A DNA stretch of 64,000 nt from Corbicula japonica (Eukaryota; Mollusca; Bivalvia; Venerida; Cyrenidae), in the NCBI GenBank assembly GCA_038501625.1, contig JAZAYU010000001.1:7710829-7774828 (forward strand). The letters run 5' to 3'. Numbering within the stretch: position 1 is the stretch's first letter; each line of letters starts with the position of its first letter. Below are positions 22,301 to 37,300 of the stretch, piece by piece. The notes beneath the pieces are model-generated. The model worked only from the letters and a program-made list of their open reading frames with translations, was not told where the DNA came from and did no database searches. The translations under genes and the position numbers were made by a program.

Positions 22301-25300
22301 CTGTATTTTGTTAAACCGTTATATCTGTTAAAAAAAGGATTTTGATGTAATTTTTTCAAGAAAACGGCTTTTTAAATCTTTTTTGATGAAATTGTCCAAG
22401 AACTATTATACTTTACAAACGGTGCGTCATTATTTTTCATACCCATGTTAAAATTACTAGGTCCCGTCAAAATACAAAGATACAAACTGCCGCGTTTCAT
22501 ATTCTTTTATTTGAGATAAAATTAATCCTTATTAAATTCTTATAATTATCGTCTCAACGCAGCCGCCTAACGAGTGAGCATAAAATTATTTTCTTTCATC
22601 AGAACCTGATTTTTAATCGGATCAATTAAAACACGATAGACGCTGGCAATTGACCATTAACTGGACTGGCAATATAACCCGTCACAAAGTGTGAAAACTA
22701 CGCGTCACAGTTAACCAATTACTCCCGAGAGGTGCGAAAATTAATCAGTCGTTTATTACTCGAGTTTTCCAATGTAAACAAAGAAGAAATATGTTTCAAG
22801 GGACCAAACCTGTCATCGAGATTTCGAGTTTTTGAAGTTCGAATTTTCTATGGTATTTTTATATAGAATATATAAGAAAATTGCCGGGACCAGCAAAACT
22901 ACTTCGAATTTTCCCGAGTGCTCGAGTTTTTGATGTTCAAGTTTTTGAAGTTTTACTGTATCATGAAGCAACTACTGTCACATATGTTTATTTTCACTGA
23001 ATAATCTTTCAAATCATGGACTGATAATGTAATTAAAAGATAGATTTCTTTAATCATTAATTAGAATGTATTTATCTAAATGATAAAATCTAAAGGACAT
23101 CTTAAGGACATGACATTGCAGTTATGAAAGAACCAGTATCTCATCCATTATGAACAGAAACCCATTATGATGTGTTAAGATGCATTTGCACGAAACCCTC
23201 TGAAGATAAATTATTTAGTACATAATTTGTGCTGTGTAATGCATGACCATATCAGTAGACAAAAACAGTGTGAAAATAATGCTCTCACAGTTCTAATAAA
23301 CTTAGTTTTGAGACCAGTCTAGACCCATTAAAGCCTGATCTACAAGGTTACTTTTAGTCTTCAAAATCTTACCATACTCCCACCTCCCAAACAGCCACCA
23401 ACCATTAACACCAACCTACCTAACACCCATTTAAACCATTAACTGTTCGACCTTGCAAATACATTTGCAAACCTTGGACTTTGTAGATTACTTGGCACAA
23501 CTTTACAATGAATTTTTCCCAGAACGAGGGTCTACTCCAGAGAGAACTATTGCAAGCACCTCACATAAGGCTCACTCTAGGAGGCATGTAAATGGTAGAA
23601 AAGGGTCATTTTCTGTAATCCATTGTAGTTCAATTTTGTGTGTGGCATTAAAATTCAAAAAATGATCAGCTCACCAAAGTCATAAAAATGAGATTCTCAG
23701 AAATATAAATGAATTCCCTTTAATTTGTTATAACTTGATCAAGCACATTAATTGACAATCAATTTCACTCAATGACAGTTTTTGTGGATGCATTCCACAG
23801 CAATTAACAACAGCCATCACAAAAATTTAACAATCTGTTAACTTCCATTAACAAATGGTTCAGAAACATTATTTTGCTTTTATTCCATAAATTGGGTTTA
23901 AATTCCATGTGCAACAAGTGTAGATCCAGATTTGTTAAGTCTGATCAGGCTCTAGACTTATCACTTTTAGATCAATTAGATGGTGGGAGGGGGGGATCAC
24001 ACACAACTGCTTCCACTTGTAAAACAAGAAAATTGTTGAGCAATCAACCGTGACCATTGTGAAGAGTGTTTAAATTGATGTGGAAAGTTAGGTGGTTAGA
24101 TTGTATCTCTTATTTTTTTTTAATTAAAATTTACAGTTGGTTAATTATTCCAGAGATTGTTAAAAAAATCATTCACTATGAGCTCTGAATAATACATTTG
24201 TAGGACGTGTGGATGTACAGCCTAAAAAGCTTTAATTTAATGTTTGAAATGTCACATTCTTACAGTTCTATTATCTTTGAAAAAAATTTAATATATTTAG
24301 AATACTCAAGCCCCGCTGTACCAGTATTGGGGTACCTTTTAAAACATGTATAATGTAAAGTTTTCATGACAAAAGTTACAAGTCCTGGCACTTCGAATCA
24401 AATTTAAAAAAGGTGTAAAAAATTTCAATATACTATCCAGTACATATTGTTTTTATTATATTTTCTAAAAAAAAAAGTCTTTTTTATATTTTGGAAGTTT
24501 GCCATATATTGTCACAATGTTTAATTAAAAGCACAAAAGCCAGTTTTACTGATAATTATCCTCGTTTAAACTCAAAGTTTCCTGCATGCTTACAGGCTGA
24601 CTAAATGTGTGACCAAATGATGATTTGCTTAGAATGTTTTTGTTTCAATTTAAATAGCTTTTGCTTTAATCAAATATAGAGAAAAATGTATACTGTAAAC
24701 AATTATAATAACAAAAAATGACATTCTCGTCCTGTTGAAAATATATATAAAAAGCCAAGTACCAGATGTAAATACTGAAAGTTTCATACAACTGAGAGAA
24801 AAATTTAGAAAGAATTATATTGACAAAAATTAATGCTGAATTTATAAGTTAGTTATTTGGTAATTTTATTTTTAAAAATTGTGTTTGCATTTAAAAATAA
24901 GGACAATTATTTTCCATAAGTTAGTTATTTAGTAGATTCTACTTTTATTTTTTAAAATTGTGTCTGCATTTAAATAAGGACAATTTTTCCATATTTTATT
25001 ATTCCATTTGAAAACTTTATGACTACCCACTAAGCAGATGTGCAAGCAATTGATGCAAAGGAATGCATTAAGCTTTATTTCGACTGACTTAACAAGGGAT
25101 CACATTTCAAAGAAGATATAAAACATTCCAACAGATATTCTGAATGTAAAAAATGTCTGACTGAATCAACATATAGCAAAGAATACATCAGAAATTGCAT
25201 TATCACAAGCGGCTTAATTTATATATTACAGTGTGTCTTATATTCTACCATTACACTGGAAAATAATATGTGACGCCCCATGACAGAGAAAGGCTTTATG

Positions 25301-28300
25301 GCCTATGTTACCAATGAGGACCGATGACAGCCTGCACATCCATGCAGTGTGGTCAGGGTCTACACTGATCACGATTCAATCACAAGCTGCATAATTTATA
25401 TATTGCAGTGTGAATAATTCTACCATTACATTGGAGAATAATATGCGATGCACCTTGAAAGAAAGGGGCTTTCTTGTCTATGTAACCAATGAAGACCGAT
25501 GTCAGCCTGTGCACACGGTCTGGTCAGCGTCTACACTGTTCCCCATTCAGTGAGAGGAGTATCTTACTGCATAAAGAAAACAGTTTTGATCCATTTCCGA
25601 CAAAGTCCGCAACTTCATCAGGATCCAGTCCCATTTCATCATTGTGTGTCACATTTTTCAAGATACACAATGCTTGCCAGCAACGTCTGAAGGAACAGCT
25701 TTGGCTTTAGCAACTTAGAGTGTGGGACTTTCTGCTAATGGTAACTCCAATATTAAGACAATTGTTAGCAAGTAGCTAAAAGTGGTTTAAAAAAGGAGAA
25801 ACTTTGTTGGCGGTGGAATAAAGTGCAAAAACTGTAAAATTGGCCTTACTACTGGGGTCAGGTCTAACTTTTAGAGTGTATTTAAATATGTGATAAAACA
25901 AGAAAAAGTATATTAAAATTAAATTTAAAATTCTCGGTGTTTAGAGAAAAGTTGAAGCTGATTATGATGTTATCATGTAAACATTCATGATTTTAGTTGA
26001 CAACACCTGCATTGAGAAGATTATTATGTCTCAAAATATTGCAAATACTGGATTTTGGCCATTTTAATAAGATTTCTGTTATCTATCCCTCACAATCCAT
26101 TCAAAACTAAAAAAAAATAACTGTGTTCTTTTCATCTGACTGTGTGAAGCAATGAGATTATAATCAGTTTTCAAGTTTGCAAGGTATGGTTAGGAAAGTC
26201 CAGCCAGAGGGCACTGTGTTAACCTGGCAGAGCCTCATTGTCAAAGGGAAGAATTATAAAAATTCCCATCCAAAAAAATGTATGTGACAGAAACAACATC
26301 TCCATCTTACCATTTGATATTTTATATAATAGCAATTTAATTTACAATCAGTTTATTCTCATTAATACTAGTTTTAATCATGTGTCACTATTATTTAAAT
26401 GGGTGGCATGGTGGTGTAAGAACTCATCCATACACTATTTAATGCTACAACCATATCATATGCTATAATTCACATTCCGTAAAAATAAATTTATGTCATG
26501 TTCACTGAAACTAGGCCATCTCTACAGATAAATATCTCACTGAAATATGCTCACCTATGTTTCAAAATGAACCAGCCTATTAATTGTCCACTGTAAATCA
26601 CAGGGGTGTTTAACATAAATATTATTAACTGACTAGTGGACAGTGTAGACCCAGATCAGACTGCATGCATGGCAAATGTAACTTCAAAGTCATTCTTAGC
26701 ACTTTCAGGGATAAAGCAGGAATTCAAATAACACAAAGTAATGTTTTTCTTTCTCTCTTTTTTTGCTGATTGATTTTTCTTGTATTTTCTGAAGGAAGTA
26801 ACACCCATGTTCTTTGTTTTACTGAATTCCTAAAATGCATCAATTAAAAATCAAACTGATAATTAAAATAAAAAGAGAGGCTATACATTTCTGAACAGGT
26901 ACAACACATTCATGTCAATTTTGAGTAACATCATTATAATTTGCTATCTATTTTTACTTTAAAACAGCTTCACCTTTGTGACACTTTTTTGCCTATAAGA
27001 AGTTATTCATTTCAAAAAAATAACCAGTAATAAATTTATTTATAAAATTCATTCCAATTAGCAACCTCAAAATTACAAATGGTGTGACATAAGATGTGGT
27101 AACTATTGTATTTGTTGTTGTTGTTTTGTTGTTGTTGTTGTTTCAGACTCCACCCACCAAGAGACTATTCCCACTACTTATCCGTATCCCTAAGGATCTG
27201 CACTGTTTGCATTCCGATTTATTAGGTTATTTCTGACCAGTGAACAGTTCAGATCCAGTTCAGACATGGATGTGCCTGCTGATCTGGATCTATATTGTTG
27301 GCACATGTGATAACATATATATAGAATATTAGGTTACAGTCTTACCAAGCTTGAATTTATTAGGCAAGTTGGAGAAAAATATACAGGGCGATGCTCTGCC
27401 GAGCCCTGTATATTTTTCGGAGATGAGCCTAATAAATTCAAGCTCGGTAAGACATAAACTTACTATTATATTTATCCTACCACCACTACCTATTTTTCTC
27501 TCTTTTTTTTTTCGCTTGAAAGAGATTTTTCCTTGATTTTAAAAAGGATGAACATCTGTTGTTGGCGTATGAATACATCTGTCCTGGAGACAATTCTGTA
27601 CAAATTTGGCCATTTCGTTTAAATTGTTTTCACTTTTATAATGTGTAGAGAATACTGAAACATGAAAGAAATATGAGGGGTGTCTTTTAGAATTTGAAAC
27701 AAAAATAATTTTGCAAAAACCATTGGGAAAAGTCGACAAACCTGTCATCATAAACAGCGGGTTTACAGGTCGTAGGCTTCCAACATGTCCAATGTGCAAC
27801 ATCCAGTTTCTACTTTTTCCAGCTGACGAGCCTACTTGAAAAAAAGCTAGTCTCTGTATTTCCTTGTCCAAAGGAATTGTCTTTATTTTTGTCCCTTCTT
27901 CAGTCAGTTGAAATTTAACACCAGCAACAAAGTCATTTCGGTTTTTATTTCGAAACCGAAATGGCCAAGACGCAGGCATTGAATCGGGATTTCTTATCTT
28001 CAAGCATATAAATCCATCAGCACAGAAAAAGCAACAATTTAAACACATTTTAGTCTAATACAATCCAAAAATATGTCCGAAATTGATTACACACTTGTCA
28101 TGCCGGAAGGAATATTGATCTCGAAAATGACGTCAGTTTTAATTAGAGCGGCTCCTGTTTCAAGCAGATTTTAATACTAGACTCTCAGACTCTCTCGTAG
28201 TACAAATGGGACTCTCACGTAGTGCAAATGGTTCCTTCTCTTAGGGAACTTGCAAAAAGAGTAGCATTAGTTCCAGGTCAAGTTTTAGCAAGTATTTTGT

Positions 28301-31300
28301 GTATCAGAAAAATAGGTGAAAAGTAGTTCCGGACCTGCCTTGTAAAGCTTGGGTGACGTATAAACGTCAAGTTTACATGGCAGGCTGATTTTCGCGAAAT
28401 AAATGGGTAGTGGTAGGATAAATAACGTTAATATATGGAGGAAAGGTTAAAATACCTGTAAGTAAAAAAGATAACTCTATTGTCACCACCATGATATTCT
28501 CATGACTTCCAACAACTTACCCATGGCTCACAGAAGATCTCCTTGGTGTACACGTTCTTCAGATGGGCGAGACTTTCCCAGTTACCAGCAGTCAGCATCA
28601 CAATTTTACTGGCCAATATCAACTGAGCCTTCGTCTTCACTATATCCCACTGAAAATGTAAAAATATGTTTGATACTGTTCTGAAGGAAGCCTTGGCTCA
28701 AGATCATAAAACTCAATCAGGGAGACCAGTCTCAAATCTTAAGCATTTGTAGACCAGTTGCCATTTCAGCCAATCAGATGCTTGTGATTTGAAACTAATC
28801 TCCAATTTTAGTTTAATTTAATGATCTTGGGCTGTGAGCCAAAGTTCTAAACTTTGTCTAGTATAAAACTGCTAGTTTAAATATATGATTGTTTTAAGGA
28901 TAGTTTTGATGAGTGATCAGATCGATGACCCCCGACTGCAATAACTGCCCAAGATGGAAGCATTGCATGGTTAATTCAAGAATTTGTTATTTCTCTGTAA
29001 TGAATTCAGAAATTTGAATCATATCAAATAAAGCATTCAAAATGTCCCTTTTTTTTTGTACATAAAATTACAAGTGGATATTTAAATTTTCGCATTAGTA
29101 CAGAACAAAGTACTAAGAATGATGTGAAAATGACATCTAGAGCCAATAAGTTAATCATTTAACCGGTATTTTATCGGATTGTAAACCGTTTCACAGTGGC
29201 TTAGCAACACACCTGACCAAAATTAAGACAAAATGCATCCTATAAGAAATATATGTAGAATTTCATCAAGTTTATTTATTATAAATTAACCACAAGTTTG
29301 GTTTTACTTTGTAAACCAAGGTTATAAATGTTATGTTTAAACTATCATTGCTTAATACAAAATCAGTACATCGTTGTTTGACTTCAAACTACATGTAATT
29401 CATTAAAACCCCAGTTACACAGAGCCATCGGTGGTTGATCGGTAGTTTTTTAGCCAAATTAATGAGTGAACCAATGACAATGGATTGACCACCAATATCA
29501 ACTATTGGTCACCTGTTTGCCACTTATCAATTGCTGCTGGGGAAAGATGAGTTTCGTCGGTGAAAAATACCCGATCGGGATTTTTAGACATGTTTAAAAT
29601 TCTCGATCGGTGAAAATATTTTACAAATAACCAATTGACAACTTGTCTACAACCGATCGTCACCGATCGACATCCTGTATAAAACCGACATCACCGATCG
29701 ACAACCTGTCTACAACCGATATATCTGATGGGCCACCGATAAGCAACCGACCAACTAATACTTCACACCGATGGAAAAAAAGATGAGAATTAATGTTTAC
29801 CAGCAACTCATGAAATATCTGTTTAACCGATGAACACTCGTCAATCACCGATGGCTGGTTACACAGGAAAACAGAAATAAAATAACGCATGACAACCGAT
29901 CAAATCAGCGAGCAATTCAAATAAAAATAACCGATTGAGCACCGACCGTCTGTGTAACTGGGGCCTAACATAAGACATATTATACCTTATGGCTAACTGA
30001 TACAGATATATTTCATCAAATAAAGAGACTCAGGTAATAGATGATGAGTTTTTCACTATCTGACTTCTTTAAGCACAATGAAGTTTGTGTAAGGGGATGA
30101 TTTACAAAAAGAAATCCATCTCTTAAGATTACATTAATAACTACAACAACAAAAACTAACTAAAATTATTTAGTTAGTTAAGTTATTCGCCCTGTTCCAA
30201 GTCTACTGTATTACCCCTTCATCCCAAGGGAAATGGATGATCTACCAGTAACGTCCAACAATGTAGATCCTGATCAGTTGGCACATCCATGCCTTAACAC
30301 ATGCAAAAAAACCTGTACAGATGGAGTAAAAGGATAACTTAAGCAATTTCTTGTTGCAATAATACAGCACAAGATAGGGTCACAAACCAAGATAAATCTT
30401 AGATGGAGATCATCTGAATGAGATCATGTATAATAGAAGGTTAATGCAAAGGAAAGATTTCAAACATAAAAAACAATATAGCAATATGAAACTAGGCTAT
30501 GACAAATGCTACTAGGTCAAATTGAGTTTACATTTTTGTAAACTCAATTTTATTACAACTTTACCTTTGCCAACAATAGACTAATTGTCATCAACAAAAT
30601 GATGTGTAACTGTTAAAAATAAAAAGAGCTGTCACTGCAAGTGACTTCTTCCCTAAGGTAATGTTGAAGTGTGATTTAAGAGTCAACTGGAATGGAGGAA
30701 ACAAGCAATGGATGTGCCAAACATATTAAAGATATTTAAAAATCTGTCCATACAAAAGAAAGCTACTGCCCAGATATAACCACCAGGGCTGAAGTTTATA
30801 AACTGAGATTGTGAAACCAGTCTCAAATCTCAAGCATCTGATTGGCTGAAATGGCAACTGGTCAGCCAATCGGATGCTTGAGATTTGAGACTGGTTTCCA
30901 TGCTCAGTTTTATAACCTTGGGCACAGGTCTGGCATGTGACAAGTCTTCTTGATATGCCAATACATAATTTTAAATATTGGTTCATAAAGGAGAAAATTT
31001 CAGCCTGGACACAACCACCTATACTCCATGTTCTATATGTGACATTGTGTAGGTGATCAAATACTAAGTGTGACCTTGACCCTTTGAGGTAGGGACAAAG
31101 GTCTTGCAGGCTTGAAAAACCAAAGCTCTAGATATAATCCAGACAAACATCCTGATCAGATCAGATGATAACCCGCTATCAATTATAGTGAGGTAACATG
31201 GTGTTCTAGGGTTTTTTTACATTGCAACCTAATGTTTGATAAACTTTAGGGAAAAAGAAGAGCATAACATACATTTATGTTATACAGGAACAACACTTAA

Positions 31301-34300
31301 TGGAATGGAGATATTTATGATGTTCAATCCCACAATTGATAATGATAATCTAAAGAAAATATGGCAAGTCAACCTAGGAACAATAAGTAGTCTCTGTGGA
31401 ACAGTTAGCCTTGAGCTTTTCGTCATTTTCTCCCATTTTCCAGAATGTGTGACAACCTCTCTTGTTAATGCATGTGCATGTAGTAGCATGTGCTACGTCA
31501 ATGACCACTTAATCCTTTCCTCCATATATACACATTTTTATGCATGCGTTGGCTGATCAGGATCTACACTGTTTGCTCACAAAATACATTGACATATCTA
31601 AGGATACCCCTGCAATAAAGGTGTGTCTATGGAGGAAAGGGTTAAACAGGTTGACAATTACAATGTGATGTTTAAATCTTAATCCTCTTTAATGTTTAAT
31701 TAGAATAGACTTTCATTATTTGCAAAATATTTTATATTGGGTCACTCCTATCAAGGTCATGGTCTTTGTTACTAACAAGAGACCGTCGAAGATGGGTGAT
31801 GCTCCTCGAATGGTTACTTGTCACAAACACTGTTAGTTGTACATTTGTATAACTATTGAGGTGGATTTTGAAAACAGTGTAGTGCTATAAAATCAGACAA
31901 TTTTAAAATCCAACTATAAATAACAAATTTATGGACCAGACATGATTTAGCTTCAAGGTCATGCTGTGACCTTGACCTTCAAGGAAGCAACCCAAATGTT
32001 ATGTGACATGTCGCCTCGAAATGGTGATCATTTCTGTGAAATAATTTTTAAATCCAACTATAAATAACATGTTATAGACAGGACACCATTTTGCTGCATG
32101 TCTTCTCATAATGGTGATCATTTCTTTGAAATAATTTTAGAATCCAACTTCAAATAAAAAAGTAATGGGGCGGACACGATTTTGCTGCAAGGTCATGCTG
32201 TGACCTTGACCTTTAAGGTAGCGGCCCAAATGTTGTGTGCAACACCTCGTCTCATTAAGGTGATCATTTCTGTGAAATAATTTTAAAATCCAACTTCAAA
32301 TGAAAAAGTTATGGGCTGGACACGACGTACGGACGGACAACCCAGCGACTATTTGCTCCCCCGAATTTCTTCTGGGAGCATAAAAATAGACAACAGTTAA
32401 TGTACACTTACTTTGTAATCAAATGAAAATGCCTCATCTGCTGGCATAACTTTAATCTGAAAAACACAAAAAGAAATACATGTTACACTTGTCACATTTT
32501 CATTTCATTATTTTTGTTGTTCAATTTGGATTTACATCTTTTAGCTATGTTGACTATTTAACACCATTCAGCTGTGCACTAACCTTTAACCTTTTCCTCC
32601 ATATATACGCATTTTTACGCATGTGCAATAATTGTAGATCCAGATCAGCAGGCACATCTGTGCCATCTGATCAGGATCTGCACTGGTTGCATTTTGGTCA
32701 GATATAACCTAACTAATCATAAAGCGAACAGTGCAGATCCTGATCTGTGCCGGCTGATCTAGATCTACACTGTTCACCCATGCATTAAAGGTGTGTCTAT
32801 GGAGGAAAGGATAATCTATAAGCCTTTTCATGGCAAACAGGGCAGATGAAGATCAGCAGGCACATCGGTGCTGTCTGATCAGGATATATACTGTTTGCCT
32901 TTTCAATCAATAGGTTATTTCTGACCACGAAGCTAACAGTGTAGATCCTGATCAGATGGTTTGCTGATTTGATCTACACTGTTCACACAAGTCATGCATT
33001 CAAACCAATATATTATACATATATATATATATATGTGTGTGTGTGGTATAAAGGGTTAATACTATTCAACTGTCCACTAGCTCTGTAAAAATGACATTCA
33101 ATGTTGTATAATCATTCTGTTCTTTAGGGATTCAATTTGGCTTAAGAATACACTCAAGGGAGCTAAAGTGATTCTAAATTTCTATTTCCATGCCTTGGTA
33201 TATTACTTGTAAGTCACCATTTGTCATAAGGAACCGAAGAAGAAGGCATTTAACCACACTACAAAAATACATTGAATAATAATATGATATAATATACTGC
33301 CCCAAACGAATTTCAAATCAGCTCAAGATTGGTAATCAAACTTACACCATGGATAAACACTTGCAATCAAGTTATAATATCAGGCAGATGTCAAAGTAAA
33401 TTTACATGTGGGCATAAATTGGTGCAGTTGTATTTTTCTCAACAGACACACTATAAATATATAGAGGATATTTGTTTTTACCAGTGTAAGATAGAAATAT
33501 ATTTCACCGAGTGAGCTCCGGAATTGGTATTTTCACAAGTGGCGAAGCCACAAGTGAATATACACAATTCCGGAGTTCACGAGTGAAATATATTTCTATC
33601 TTACACTGGTAAAAACAAATTTTCTTTTTATTTTATGCTTTAAGTTCAAACTTTGTGTGAATTAGACAGAAACATTGCATGAAATGGCACCAAAAAAGTT
33701 TGTCTTCAACGTGACGTCATGACGTCATATGACCAAACTTGAGTCCGATTTCTAAACGTTCTCATTCGGAATGTTATGTGCGTTTGGGTACCAACGTCAA
33801 AAAAACAGTGAAAATAAAAATGATATTCCACTGTTTGAAAACAGTGAAATACCGATTTTATTTTACCGGGAAAATTCTATATTTCACTGAAAAGCATAAA
33901 ATAAAGTTGAATCTTGCTGAGATTCAAACTTTCCTATTTGTCCTCACCAGTATTGGTACAAAATTAAATGCTGCCACAGTATTATTCTATTTTTTCCTCA
34001 TTAAAATTTGATGAAAGTACAAGTTTTAATATCTAACTTCAACAGTTACTACACATATGCTAAAATCAAGTGAACCAAACTGTTATCAGAATCTACAAAA
34101 TTTTATTGACCTAAGGTTGTGTTAAGTGTTTTATAAACATCGACTTATTTAAAACAAGTCTAAACAGAATATTTACTTCTGACATTTGAAAACTAAGGAA
34201 TCATTTTAAAATTACTTTTCTATCCTATTTTATTTATCATCTTCAAGAAAAAAAAAACAACACATTATTTTCGAGAATTTGATAAAATGCTCTTAACTCT

Positions 34301-37300
34301 TCTTCAAGTATACAGGTTTTATCACATTAGCAAACAGTGTAGATCCAGATCAGCATCATTCTATACTGTTAGCCCATTGATATCAGCCATATCCCATGGG
34401 GTGAATGGTTTTGTTCATAACAATGACAAGAACTGGTTCACTGTTATCGTCTGCAGGAAGTTGGTTATTTGCCTCAGTTACCCACGTATGCCAGTCTGAA
34501 GTTAAGACTAGAAATGCCCACATTGACCAGCAATGAAAGTGTAACAGTCTACTTTTCATGGTGTTTTGTAGCTATGACATTCAACAGGCATCATTTGATG
34601 CAATCTGATCAATAACTGTTAAAAGAGTAAAAGTTACTCCTATACCCATATCCCTCATCCCTGACTGAATGTTTATCACACATCTGCCAAGCACCTGACA
34701 TTTGATTACAAAAGTAAAGTTTGAGATCAACCAGTACTCATAGCTATGTAAAATGTAAAATTAGAACTTTTGACATATCTAAGGATACCCTGAACCCCTG
34801 ACCTAAATGTGTTTTTTTTTGTAGGGTTCACAGAGATGTTTACACAAATTGACAATGATCACATGATTTCTCTTTGCGAAGATCACACTGCACAGATGGA
34901 CAGCTGATTTACATCTGGAATGGATTCATAAGATAAGTTTACCCCGTGTTCTGGAAAATAGCTGGCCTACCAATATAATATATTATTAGTAAAATCTTAG
35001 TCCTAGGCCTCAGGTCATTATAGAGAGGAGACCAGTCTCAATTCTCAAGCATATAATCAACTGAAAGCAGTCTACTAACAAACCAATCAAAAGCTAGGGT
35101 TTTGAGACAGGTCTCTAATTTCACTTTTATGTTTTTGGGCCCTGTATGTTACTGCCACTTGTGAGTACATGTGTACTGATCAGTCTTTTAACCCTTTACT
35201 CCATATATATGCATTTTATCGCATGTGCGACCAGGGTAAATACAGATCAGCCACCACACCCCTGATGTCTGATCAGGATCTGCACTGTTTGATTTTGGTC
35301 AGAAATAACCTAATAAATAAAAAAGCCAACAGTGCAGATCCGGATCAGACAGAATGGATGTGCCAGCTGATCTAGATCTACTAGTACACTGTTGCCAATA
35401 CCTAAATGTGTATATATGGAGGAATTGGTAAATCAGTTAGAGGATTGGTTCCACTCCGGGCTTACCATAGACACATTAACATTCTACATAATAAATTAAC
35501 CAAACTTTTACTGCTACAAAATATATAAAGAAAAAAAGACAATTGTCTAAATAAAAATTTTCTTCTCAAAACTGCATTAATTCCTTACGATTCTGCACTA
35601 CGGAAATTGATGGGAAATTTGAACTTCTTACTAAAGCAGTAAAGCTCCTTTTATATCCCAAGTGAATGCTACTGAACTAATTTACAGAACTCTACTGTTA
35701 TAACCAAATTTCAAATATACAATAATCATTTGTTATTTCTTCAATATAAGTCTAAAACCTATTACAAAATGACAGCAGCAACACCAATGAAATTCAATTG
35801 TAAGCAGACTTAATGTTTGTTGAAAATGCTTCAATTTTTTGTTAGTTTTTTTTATGAATTTTGTTTTCAAGATGAGTCAAGCATTTATTGATCTTTTGTA
35901 CTTGTTACAAATGCAGCATCTTTGCCAGGCTTTTTAAACCTTTACTCCATGAGATATGGTTGTTATCCCATGGGTGAACAGTGAAGATCCACTGTTCAAA
36001 TTAAAGAAAAATTTAATTTTGCAATGAGGCACATAACCCTTGAAATCGTCACAAACATCAAAATTTACTTAAAATTTTCTGCATTATCAGTACATGATTA
36101 AAAGTAGATTTTACATTAATAAGCATAACATCAAGGTCATTTGAATTTGATATGATTGTAAAGAGTGCCAAAACAACTCGCCAAACTTTAAACAGTCACA
36201 AAATATTGAACTTTATCCTATGTTAGTAGGGTCAATAATACAGAAAACTGATAATTTTGTGTAAATTATTGGTATTTGTACAAAAGACTTACTGTTTAAC
36301 CCTTTCCTTAACAGATACACCTTTATTGCGTGGGCGAACAGTGTGGATCCAGATCACCCGGCACATCTGTGCTGTCTGATCAGGATCTGCACTGTTTGCT
36401 CTTTGATTCATCAGGTTATTTCTGACCAAAATGTGACCAGTGTAGATCCTGATCAGACGGCACATATGTGCCGGCTGATCTGTTTCTACACTAGTTGCAC
36501 ATGCGTACAAATGCGTATTTATGAAGGAAAGGGTTAAATTTATTCATGAACTCACATTTACCCTATTTCAAAACTAACCTGGGCTAATGATCATATAACT
36601 TAACTTGGAGACCAGTCTCATTTCTCAAGCATCTGCAACTACAAATTTCAGCCAATCAAGCACTTGAGATCTGAAACAGGTCTTTATTCTTAGTTTAATC
36701 TTGTGACCTGAATGGGATTTAAATCTTGATAGCTACATACTATAGCCAAGGTAAAAGACAATTAACAAATTCCTAGCTTTCACATTTTAAGACTATAATG
36801 GTAAATCTCCTTCATATTTCAAACGTACCATTTTTGCACTAGGGTGACAATATTTAGTATTGTTCCAATTTTGTTGTCATGTGCATGACAGGTCAAAAAA
36901 GTTTTTTTCAGTTACCGTCATTGTTTGAATATAAGCCGCACTTTTTTCCCAGAATTTGGCGGTAAAAAGTTATAGGTGTGGCTAATACACAGGTTTGGCT
37001 GCTTATACACTTTGTTAAGCCATTTTCATCTGTTCCATCAGGTTTGTGGGGGCAGTGCGGCTTATATATGAGTGCGGCTTATATTTGAACAATGACGGTA
37101 ATAACCTGTTAAAACAAATTTCTTTTCTTACTGGAATATATATTCTACCTACACATCTAAGTTAATTTTATTTCCAAGTTTAAAACTACCGGTACATTAA
37201 ATTTAATTATAGTTTACCAAAATGACATAAACCACAAAAATGTTAAACATTCTTAGGGATGTGGGAGTTTAAAATGGAGTCGGCCAGAAAAAAACCTTTG

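Noticed and set aside
23453..23665. 70-codon plus ORF ending in an Arg/His-rich stretch
   Set aside because: No homology recognised and no splice context; within the LOX intron on the opposite strand.
25489..25710. Overlapping ORFs on both strands that could be a LOX exon
   Set aside because: The minus frames (for example DPDEVADFVGNG) do not match LOX, and the phase is not needed between E3 and E4, which join directly.
20590..36537. ORFs such as 20590-20916 and 36289-36510 sharing ACATSV(D/E)(Q/T)DQPAH residues
   Set aside because: They are translations of the TTAA-flanked MITE family, not a protein family.
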